This document shows, in pieces, positions 12,482 to 19,079 of a stretch of DNA of 19,079 nucleotides (positions are counted from its first letter, which is position 1; every line of letters begins with the position of its first letter). Origin of the DNA: JBEKYH01 sp049511115 (GTDB taxonomy: Bacteria > Planctomycetota > Phycisphaerae > Tepidisphaerales > Tepidisphaeraceae). Below the pieces are notes generated by a model. The model saw only the letters and a list, made by a program, of their open reading frames with translations. It was not told the DNA's origin and did not search any database. The position numbers were made by a program, and so were the translations under genes. The stretch is from the NCBI GenBank assembly GCA_049511115.1, contig JBEKYH010000124.1, forward strand, positions 1 to 19,079. Direction: 5' to 3'.

Positions 12482-15400
12482 TCAGTGAATCATCCCCTCC
12501 GGCGCGGTCACCTCCGCCGGGAAAGTCCTTTCGATGAATTCGTAAAGCACCGGCAAAACCAGGAGCGTGAGCAGAACCGCCGAGAGCATCCCACCGACGA
12601 TCACGCGCGCCAGAGGCCGCTGGATTTCCGAGCCGATGCCCGTCGAAACTGCCATCGGCAACATGCCGACGCCGGCGATCAATGCGGTCATCATGACAGG
12701 CCGAACGCGATCTTTTGCGCCCGTCACCACGGCTTGGCGCAACGGCATCCCCTTGGCGCGATAGTGGTTGAATTGCCCGACGAGAATGATGCCGTTCTGA
12801 ACGCTGACCGCGCCAAGGGCGATGAATCCGATGGTCGCCGAGACGGATAGATTTGTATGGGTCAGAAACAGGATAATGATTCCGCCCGTGATGGCGAAGG
12901 GCAAATCGCAAAGCACGAGCAGCGCATAACGAATTCGCTGGAACGCCCAATATAGCAAGACCAAAATGCCCAGGAGCGACAACGGAACAATCACCATCAG
13001 CCGGGCATTCGCTCGCTGTTGGTTTTCAAACTGCCCTTCCCAAGTGACATCGTAGCCCTGCGGCAGATTAAGTTGATCGCGGACTTTCTGTTGCGCTTCG
13101 GCAACGAATCCGCCCATGTCCCGCCCTCGAATGCTGCATTTCACCGCGATGCGGCGCCGGTTGTAATCCCGCATGATGCGGCTGGCGCCGGTGTCCAGCT
13201 TGATATTGGCCAGGCTCTTGAGAGGTATGCGCTGGCCGGTGGACGTATCGACCCAGAGATCGGCGATGCGCGCGACATCGTTGCGCGCCGCCGGCGCCAG
13301 CCGAACCGATAGAGCGAATGTACGCTGGCCTTCAAGAATATTTCCTGCGGCTTGCCCGCCCAAGCCAGTTTGAACCAATGAAAGAACCGTCTGCGCGTCG
13401 GTTCCATATCGCGCCACCGCCGGACGATCCACCTCGATCTTGAGTTCCGGCTGCCCCTGGAGTTTCTCGACGTCAAGGTCAGCGTTTCCGGGAACCGTGG
13501 AGATGATTCTTCCCAGTTCTTCGCCCTTTTGTTGAAGTAAACCCAGATCGTCGCCAAATAGCTTAATTACCAATTCTCCCTGCACTCCGGACAGGGCCTC
13601 TTCATAATTGTCCTCGATATACTGCGAGAAGTTATAGTCGCATCCGGGAAGTTGCTGGAGTTTGGCGTTCATCAGCGCGATCAGGCCGTCTTTGTCCACG
13701 ACAGCGCCGGTATTGGGATCTCTTGTCATCCATTTGTCGCGCGGCGGCAGAAACACGGCGACCTCGATGTGATTCCAACCCTTGTCGTCATAGCCGTCTT
13801 CAGGCCGCCCAAGTTGCGTCACGATTTCCTGTGATTCAGGAAAGGACGCGAGAATCGCGCGAATTCTTCGCTCGTTTTCCTTCGCTGCGTCGGGCGAAAT
13901 CGACAGCGGCATGTCAACGTCGAGCCAGATATTGCCTTCATCGAGCTTCGGCAAAAACTCGGTGCCCACGCGGCTTGCCATCCAGACTGCGGTTCCGGCG
14001 ATCAACAGTGCCACGCCCAGCACCGCCGCCTTGTGGTCAAGAAACACGCGTATGACATGGCCATATCCGTCGCGCAGCCAGCGCGACACGAAATTTTCCT
14101 GAGCGGCGCGCCCTGCTTTGAGCAGCCAGACGGATACCAGAGGAACCAACGTGAACGTGACCAGCGTTGCCCCGACGATGGCGCCGGCGAAGACCAGAGC
14201 CATCGGCCTGAAAATGCGCCCCTCGACGCGCTGAAAAGTGAAGATTGGAATCAATGCGACGATCAAAATGAGTTGCGAGAAGAGCATCGCCCGCGCCAGG
14301 CCGGCGCTGGTGTCGCGCACCACCAGAGGGAAATCGCTGTCGGGAGGCGCCGCCAGCTTGGCCACGAGAATGGCCTCGACGATGACGACCGCAGCATCCA
14401 CCAGAATGCCGAAATCCACCGCGCCGAAGGAGAGCAGATTGGCGGGTATTCCCTTGAAGTACAAGGCCATGAAGGCGGAAAGCAACGCTAGGGGGATCAC
14501 CATCCAGATCACTACACTGGCGCGAATGTTGCTCGTAAAAATCACGCTGACAATCAGAATTAGAATTCCACCGAGCAACAGGTTGTGCAAGACCGTGTGT
14601 AGGGTCGTTTCGACCAGGTCTGTCCGATCGTAGGTGTTCACAATCTGGGCGCCGGGAAGCACGACCGGCAGCACGTCTTTGTTAAGGTGGTCTACCTGCT
14701 TTTTGATCCCCTCAATGACCTTCAGCGCATCGGTCCCCTGACGGTTGAGGACAACGGCTTCAACAATGTCGTCCGCCTGTTCGACGCTGCCATCGGCGTT
14801 CTTGCGATACCACGCGGTGATCCCCTGGCGCGGCGCCGGACCTGTCGTCACATCGGCCACGTCCTTGATGTAGACGGGCTTGGCGCTGTACGTCGCCACC
14901 GGAACATTCCCGATGTCTTCGACTGTTCGCAATAGCCCCATGCCGCGTATGACCAGCGCCTGCTCGCCGTTCTTGAGGAGGTTCCCGCCGATATTCAAGT
15001 TGTTATTCTGCAGGACTTGGAAGACCTGCTGGAGCGTGACGCCATTTTGGCTCAACCGCTCCGGCTTAACGACGACCTGATATTGCTTGATCGCGCCGCC
15101 ATACGTCTCGAAATCCCCGACCCCCTCCACCTGGCGGAAGGCCGGCTCGAGCACCCAGTCCTGAACGGCCCGGATTTCTTCGATTTTGTGGTAGGGATCT
15201 TTGATGACATACCGGTAGATCTCGCCGGTGCTCGTGGTCAGAGAACTCATCTGCCACTGCACGCCGGGCGGCAGGTTCACTTGTTGCATCTGGTTCAAGA
15301 CGTTGGCCCGAGCGATGTTCAGATCAACGTCGTCTTCAAAGGTCATCGTGACCACGGACAATCCGAAAATGCTGGTCGAGCGCATCGACTTCAGTTGCGG

Positions 15401-15628
15401 CGTGGAATTGAGCTGTTCCTCGGCCGGCAGCGTTATCTGCGCCTCGACATCCTCAGCGGACTGGCCGGGATACTGCGTCAGCACCTGCACCTGCGGATCA
15501 TCCACGTCGGGAAATGCCTCGACCGGCAGCCAGTAGTAGGCATAGATGCCATGACCTATGAACAGGATGGTCAACGCCACCATGACCAGTCGTTGTTCGA
15601 CGGCAAATGAGATGAGTTTCTTAATCAT
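12482..15628 (-). CDS. Heavy-metal-efflux type RND pump (CusA/CzcA family)
   Basis: The inner-membrane proton/substrate antiporter of the tripartite system, 1048 residues. It has the usual RND plan: TM1 near residues 12-31 (VALTILFIGHGIYAYYW), a first periplasmic loop starting LPVEAFPDVDDPQVQV, TM2-6, a second loop and TM7-12. TM4 carries VDFGILVDAAVVIVE, with D405, D411 and E418. This is the spacing of the CzcA proton-relay triad (D402, D408, E415) and marks the HME rather than the drug-efflux branch. The loop sequence QLGRPEDGYDDKGWNHIEVAVFLPP and IEDNYEEALSGVQGELVIKLFG look CzcA/CnrA-like. The methionines of the CusA Cu/Ag relay are not seen at the expected places, so divalent cations (Zn, Co, Ni, Cd) are more likely than Cu/Ag. 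This is an inference. No clear ribosome site precedes the ATG. Confidence 0.93.
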   Translation of the reverse strand: MIKKLISFAVEQRLVMVALTILFIGHGIYAYYWLPVEAFPDVDDPQVQVLTQYPGQSAEDVEAQITLPAEEQLNSTPQLKSMRSTSIFGLSVVTMTFEDDVDLNIARANVLNQMQQVNLPPGVQWQMSSLTTSTGEIYRYVIKDPYHKIEEIRAVQDWVLEPAFRQVEGVGDFETYGGAIKQYQVVVKPERLSQNGVTLQQVFQVLQNNNLNIGGNLLKNGEQALVIRGMGLLRTVEDIGNVPVATYSAKPVYIKDVADVTTGPAPRQGITAWYRKNADGSVEQADDIVEAVVLNRQGTDALKVIEGIKKQVDHLNKDVLPVVLPGAQIVNTYDRTDLVETTLHTVLHNLLLGGILILIVSVIFTSNIRASVVIWMVIPLALLSAFMALYFKGIPANLLSFGAVDFGILVDAAVVIVEAILVAKLAAPPDSDFPLVVRDTSAGLARAMLFSQLILIVALIPIFTFQRVEGRIFRPMALVFAGAIVGATLVTFTLVPLVSVWLLKAGRAAQENFVSRWLRDGYGHVIRVFLDHKAAVLGVALLIAGTAVWMASRVGTEFLPKLDEGNIWLDVDMPLSISPDAAKENERRIRAILASFPESQEIVTQLGRPEDGYDDKGWNHIEVAVFLPPRDKWMTRDPNTGAVVDKDGLIALMNAKLQQLPGCDYNFSQYIEDNYEEALSGVQGELVIKLFGDDLGLLQQKGEELGRIISTVPGNADLDVEKLQGQPELKIEVDRPAVARYGTDAQTVLSLVQTGLGGQAAGNILEGQRTFALSVRLAPAARNDVARIADLWVDTSTGQRIPLKSLANIKLDTGASRIMRDYNRRRIAVKCSIRGRDMGGFVAEAQQKVRDQLNLPQGYDVTWEGQFENQQRANARLMVIVPLSLLGILVLLYWAFQRIRYALLVLCDLPFAITGGIIILFLTHTNLSVSATIGFIALGAVSVQNGIILVGQFNHYRAKGMPLRQAVVTGAKDRVRPVMMTALIAGVGMLPMAVSTGIGSEIQRPLARVIVGGMLSAVLLTLLVLPVLYEFIERTFPAEVTAPEGMIH

Positions 15629-15692
15629 CAGTGGCCCGGCGGACTAATGGAGGAGTACGATGACAATTTGAATTTCGCTTGCCCGGCGAAAG

Positions 15693-17162
15693 TCATTGCG
15701 CGACTGCAACAGGCGGCGAGCCTCCGGCAGATGTTTGCTGCGCGTGTTCCTGTTCCTTCATTTCGTTGAGCAGGCCCACGCCGCCGCTGACAACGATCAG
15801 ATCATTCGGATGCAAGCCATCGGCGACCCGCACCGAGCCGGATGATTCATCCGCGTTGCCGGTGTTGCGGGCCGCGCTCCCGGCGGCCGCTGAGGCCGCG
15901 TCCGCGGCGCCGAAGCCAACGTCCACCGGTTCAACCTTCACCGGCGTTCGCCGGAAAACAGTGGCATTGCCCTTCTGCCCCACCTGCACGAACACAAAGG
16001 CATTGTCTTCCACGCGCTGCACGGCAGTCGCGGGAAGGACAATCGAGTTCTTCCCATCATCCACGGTGACCACCATCGTGCCGTACATGTCCGAGAGAAT
16101 GTGGCCGTCGCTGTTGTCGAGCAGGCCGCGCAGCTTGACGCTGTGGGTGTTGGGATCGAGCACGGGGCTGATCCAGTCGATCTTCGATTCCCGGGCGCGG
16201 TCGGGTTCGGAGGTGAAGTAAACCTTGAAGGTCTGACCCGCTTTCACGCGCGATAAATCCCGTTCATATACGTCGGCCCAAATCCACAGCGTGCGTGTAT
16301 CGGCGATGGTGAAAAGATTGGTCTGCGGTACGGCGGTTTCACCCCCCGCCACAAATTTCTCGGCGATAACGCCACCCCGAGGCGCCGTCAGGACATAACC
16401 CATGCGCTGCCGCCGCAAATCCTCCACGCTCCTTTGTGTGGCCGCGCTTTGGACTGGATTTCCGGCCTTTTCCGCGGTCTCCTCCTGTACCGCCTCTTTT
16501 CGGACATCGTCAATGTCGTTGTCGGTAAGGCCGAAGACCAGCAATTGCTGCCGCGCGGCTTCTTCGGCGGCCTGGTCCTTCATCACCGACGACTCGGCGT
16601 CAATTAGCGCCTTTTCAGAGACGACGCTGGCGCTAAACAGCGATTTTGTGCGCGTCAGGTCATCCTCGTCGATCCTTAGTTGAATCAGCGATTGCAGCCA
16701 GGCTGCCTTATCCTGGGCAAGATCATTAGATTCGATCACGCAGAGTTTGCTTGGGCCGCCCTCGTCGTCTGGCCCTTTCACAATGTCGCCCAGCCCCACG
16801 CGGATGTCAGTGACCTTTCCGCCGAAGAGAGCGCTGACATGGGTCACCGTATCCATATTCAGTCCGGATTTGGCGGTGAGCGTCAGGGTCATCGGTACAT
16901 CCTGCGCCTCCACCTTCATGAGATCGATCCCCGCCGGGCCGAACACGCTGTTATCGACGGCGATGGTGTCGCCGTCTGCGATGAACGGGCCGGCTTGCGC
17001 CGAACTGTCATCCGGCGCGGTCGGTGGAGTCGCCGCCATCGTGGACAACAGCGGCTTGCGGAAAAAGACGCCTATGACTCCGGCCACGACCAGAACTATG
17101 GCCACTATGACCCAGGCTGCAGATGGTTTTGCCGTCACGGCATTCCTTGGCAAGAGTTTCAA
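15693..17162 (-). CDS. RND efflux periplasmic adaptor (CusB/CzcB-like membrane fusion protein)
   Basis: Bridges the RND pump and the outer-membrane duct. The 489-residue protein has an N-terminal membrane anchor (about residues 16-36), then a lipoyl half-motif (VSALFGGKVTDIRVGLGDIVKG) and a helical hairpin (about 135-240, with a charged coiled-coil pattern). The second lipoyl half follows (YVLTAPRGGVIAEKFVAGGETAV), then the beta-barrel (LWIWADVYERDLSRVKAGQTFKVYF) and the membrane-proximal domain ending near LIVVSGGVGLLNEMK. An Ala/Ser-rich insertion at about 415-440 is unusual. No His-rich metal-binding N-terminal extension is present. The longest frame starts at TTG 17162. A GTG at 17138 has a better ribosome site (AAGGA, 5-nt spacer) and may be the true start. 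The pump starts 64 nt downstream. Confidence 0.9.
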   Translation of the reverse strand: MKLLPRNAVTAKPSAAWVIVAIVLVVAGVIGVFFRKPLLSTMAATPPTAPDDSSAQAGPFIADGDTIAVDNSVFGPAGIDLMKVEAQDVPMTLTLTAKSGLNMDTVTHVSALFGGKVTDIRVGLGDIVKGPDDEGGPSKLCVIESNDLAQDKAAWLQSLIQLRIDEDDLTRTKSLFSASVVSEKALIDAESSVMKDQAAEEAARQQLLVFGLTDNDIDDVRKEAVQEETAEKAGNPVQSAATQRSVEDLRRQRMGYVLTAPRGGVIAEKFVAGGETAVPQTNLFTIADTRTLWIWADVYERDLSRVKAGQTFKVYFTSEPDRARESKIDWISPVLDPNTHSVKLRGLLDNSDGHILSDMYGTMVVTVDDGKNSIVLPATAVQRVEDNAFVFVQVGQKGNATVFRRTPVKVEPVDVGFGAADAASAAAGSAARNTGNADESSGSVRVADGLHPNDLIVVSGGVGLLNEMKEQEHAQQTSAGGSPPVAVAQ

Positions 17163-17201
17163 GCCGCCTGCGTAAAGCGCCTCAGCGCGGCCGATGTTAG
17201 G

Positions 17202-17207
17202 ATTATC
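17202..17207 (-). promoter_or_regulatory. Weak -10-like hexamer before the efflux operon
   Basis: GATAAT on the minus strand lies 40 nt before the TTG 17162 start. There is no good -35 at the right distance, so an activator-dependent promoter is possible but not shown. Confidence 0.2.
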
Positions 17208-17261
17208 TCCCGCACTGATGATCCAACCCTTGCGCCCAGATTATTCTTTGGTGATTTTCGG

Positions 17262-17278
17262 CGTGGTTGAGCGCCACG
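17262..17278 (-). terminator. Weak hairpin after the methyltransferase gene
   Basis: CGTGG and CCACG arms (17274-17278 and 17262-17266) enclose a 7-nt loop directly after the stop codon. No T-run follows, so termination is doubtful. Confidence 0.2.
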
Positions 17279-17281
17279 TTA

Positions 17282-18064
17282 TCAGCGCTTGATGACCAGC
17301 CCCTGGCCCGTGGGAATCGGAATGACCCGATATCCCCTGGCCTCAAACCACGGGTCTTCCGCCAGCTTTTGCCGGCGGTAATTCATGGCCCATTCATAGT
17401 CGTCCAGGATGAGCATGCCTCCCGGAACTATTCTGTCGAACAACGATTCCAATGCGGCAAGCTCAGCATCGGGTTCGTTTAAGTCGAGATGAAGATAGCA
17501 AATCCGCTGTGGGGAATTCGCCGCAAACACGCAGGGAATCTCGCCCTTGATGACCTTCACCTGAGGGTAGGGTGAAAACTTCTTCCTGATCCGCCCATAC
17601 AGTTCTGGTCCATGTTCAGGCATCGCGTGATGGCGCATGCCCGGAGTATGCTCGAACAAATCGTACGCCCAGAATTGCTTTGGAAACTCTATGCCGCCGA
17701 GATAGTCGGCGACCGTCTTTACCCCTACCCCCAGATAGCATCCGCACTCCACGAAATCGCCATCGAGATGGACGCAGTGAAACGCCGCGCAGGCCAGCAC
17801 GTAGCGTCGCCAGAGTATTGCCTGATCCGCCTGGTCCGCAAGGTTGCTGGACCACGCCTTCATGAATGCCTGGTCATCCAGCATGGAGTTGTTCTTGCCC
17901 CAGGTGAAGAGATTGTCCCCAACAAAATGGCCGTGGCGCACCCGCTCGGCGGCGATTTTCATCAATGCTGAAAAGATCGCGTTATCCGATGTTCCAAAGA
18001 ATATCGGGCAGAAGAAATCTTGCGCGTCGTTCCGCTCCGGTTTACTGAGCCGCGGAAGTTTCAT
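17282..18064 (-). CDS. TylF/MycF-like class I SAM-dependent methyltransferase
   Basis: A 260-residue protein of the macrocin O-methyltransferase (TylF) family. It has the SAM-binding strand-loop DFVECGCYLGVGVKTVADYL, then AYDLFEHTPGM. A metal/SAM motif follows in ICYLHLDLNEPDAELAALESLFDRIVPGGMLILDDYEW, where LHLDLN and LDDYEW carry the Asp residues that bind magnesium in this family. The C-terminus IPTGQGLVIKR is also typical. These enzymes methylate sugar hydroxyls, and the substrate here is unknown. ATG 18064 was chosen. A TTG at 18130 would add 22 residues that do not look like the family. No strong ribosome site is seen for either. The gene sits between a sensor kinase and the efflux operon, with 95 nt to the kinase and 119 nt to the adaptor, so it may be an unrelated insert. 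Confidence 0.82.
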   Translation of the reverse strand: MKLPRLSKPERNDAQDFFCPIFFGTSDNAIFSALMKIAAERVRHGHFVGDNLFTWGKNNSMLDDQAFMKAWSSNLADQADQAILWRRYVLACAAFHCVHLDGDFVECGCYLGVGVKTVADYLGGIEFPKQFWAYDLFEHTPGMRHHAMPEHGPELYGRIRKKFSPYPQVKVIKGEIPCVFAANSPQRICYLHLDLNEPDAELAALESLFDRIVPGGMLILDDYEWAMNYRRQKLAEDPWFEARGYRVIPIPTGQGLVIKR

Positions 18065-18157
18065 GGGGATTATGCAACCTTCCCACTGTCGGAGGTTGAA
18101 ACGGAAAGCACAGCGCGTAAATCTACCCAAAGCGTCTCACCTCACAGTGACCGGAAC

Positions 18158-18163
18158 ATTATA
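18158..18163 (-). promoter_or_regulatory. Candidate -10 box (TATAAT) for the methyltransferase gene
   Basis: A perfect TATAAT on the minus strand overlaps the end of the kinase gene and lies 93 nt upstream of ATG 18064. No recognisable -35 is present. It suggests the methyltransferase may have its own promoter. Confidence 0.35.
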
Positions 18164-19079
18164 AATTGGTTATCTGAAGCGCCCGCGATAGGGGCTTTCT
18201 GCTGGCGGTGGGCAGAACTACGGTGAATGTTGTTTCGTGATCGACGACACTCTGCGCCGTAATCTGTCCGCCGTGGGCATGCACGATTGCATGGACAAGG
18301 CTTAAGCCCAGGCCGTTACCCGATCCCGATCGACTTTTATCGGCCCGATAGAAACGCTCAAAGATGTGCGGGATGTCTTCCGGTGCAATGCCCGGCCCGG
18401 AGTTGCGGATGCAAAACTTCGCGTCAGGACCGCTAGGGACCAATGAAAGCGTAATGGCCCCCCCGCGCGGTGTGTACTTCACCGCGTTGTCCAGAAGGTT
18501 GGCCGCCACGCGTTGCAGCTTCTGAAGGTCGCCGCATACCATCGTGATTTCCGGCGCCTCCATGGCAACATGCAATCGCTTCTCCAGAGCCGCCGGCTCG
18601 TAGAGCTCATAAAGCTTTCGCAGCATTGCGGCGAAATTGAAAGAGGTCACATCGAGATTGATGACCCCCGCCTCCGCTTCGGCGATATCGAGCATCGTGT
18701 TAATCATGCCCAGCATCCGGTCGGATTCCTCGATCGTGCTGGCCGCCATATCCTGATAATCGTCATTGGATGATGCGCTGGTGAGTGTCGTTTCCGCCAA
18801 CCCGCGAATCCTCGTGATCGGGCTGCGCAGCTCGTGCGCGATGTTGTCATTAGTGGCCTTCATTCCTTCCACCAGTGCCTGGATACGTCCCAGCATTCGA
18901 TTGATGGTCACCGCCAACTGATCGATCTCGTCGTGCCAACCCGTCGTGGGCACGCGGCGCTCCAGCGAGCCGTGGGAAATCTCATTGGCGGTATTGGTTA
19001 CCTCTTGAACTCCCGCCAAGGCGCGCCGGGCCAAAAACCATCCAACCGGCATGGCGATGACAATCAGGCCAACCAAGAT
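18159..19079 (-). CDS. Sensor histidine kinase, C-terminal part (gene continues beyond the window)
   Basis: The visible 306 residues start inside a transmembrane segment (LVGLIVIAMPVGWFLARRAL). A HAMP linker follows (VTNTANEISHGSLERRVPTTGWHDEIDQLAVTINRML), then a HisKA dimerisation domain with the phospho-accepting His in NIAHELRSPITR (codon 18834-18836). The HATPase domain shows the N box (NLLDNAVKYTP), G1 box (NSGPGIAPEDIPHIFERFYR) and G2 box (GNGLGLSLVHAIVHAHGG). All catalytic motifs are intact. The HAMP-HisKA part resembles the CusS/heavy-metal sensor kinase group. The sensing domain and any response regulator lie to the right of the window. It could regulate the efflux operon on the same strand, but the intervening methyltransferase makes this an inference. 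Confidence 0.92.
   Translation of the reverse strand: MLVGLIVIAMPVGWFLARRALAGVQEVTNTANEISHGSLERRVPTTGWHDEIDQLAVTINRMLGRIQALVEGMKATNDNIAHELRSPITRIRGLAETTLTSASSNDDYQDMAASTIEESDRMLGMINTMLDIAEAEAGVINLDVTSFNFAAMLRKLYELYEPAALEKRLHVAMEAPEITMVCGDLQKLQRVAANLLDNAVKYTPRGGAITLSLVPSGPDAKFCIRNSGPGIAPEDIPHIFERFYRADKSRSGSGNGLGLSLVHAIVHAHGGQITAQSVVDHETTFTVVLPTASRKPLSRALQITNL

Overview
The window reads as a chromosomal stretch from a Gram-negative bacterium, most likely a member of Planctomycetota close to Phycisphaerae. The reasons are the tgt-yajC-secD-secF order with a SecD/SecF pair that looks like one fused SecDF, the lineage-like expanded SecD and SecF periplasmic parts, frequent TTG starts, GC-rich coding sequence, and a full envelope-spanning RND/TolC efflux system. 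This placement is an inference from gene style. No rRNA or marker was available to test it.

Left part (1-4085). A class V aminotransferase-like gene runs off the left edge on the minus strand. It is divergent from a large secreted TPR protein with a gluzincin 'peptidase MA' type zinc site (260-2899). Then come a small MazG-like nucleotide pyrophosphohydrolase and a protein made of two fused DUF190 domains, 10 nt apart and probably co-transcribed.

Repeat island (4086-4472). This gap has no gene. It holds three copies of a two-hairpin palindromic element with a GTAG foot next to the stem, plus one orphan hairpin. It resembles RAYT-associated REP elements.

Export block (4473-10598). tgt, yajC, secD and secF are in one direction, followed by a membrane-anchored double-LysM protein and a strong intrinsic terminator. 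The SecD frame breaks in the expected fifth transmembrane segment. About 100 nt that should encode TM5-TM6 appear to be missing, and the reading continues in another frame straight into SecF with no credible start. This is either a real lesion or an assembly error, and it is the most important item to check.

Right part (10657-19079, all minus strand). It contains tRNA-Leu(UAA), then a heavy-metal-type RND efflux operon (adaptor, pump, outer-membrane lipoprotein), a TylF-like O-methyltransferase, and the 3' part of a sensor histidine kinase that runs off the right edge. The kinase could be the sensor for the efflux system, but its response regulator lies outside the window.

I see no CRISPR array, prophage, transposase or toxin-antitoxin pair, and no convincing new defence or metabolic system. 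The most promising novel items are the REP-like element family and the broken SecDF.
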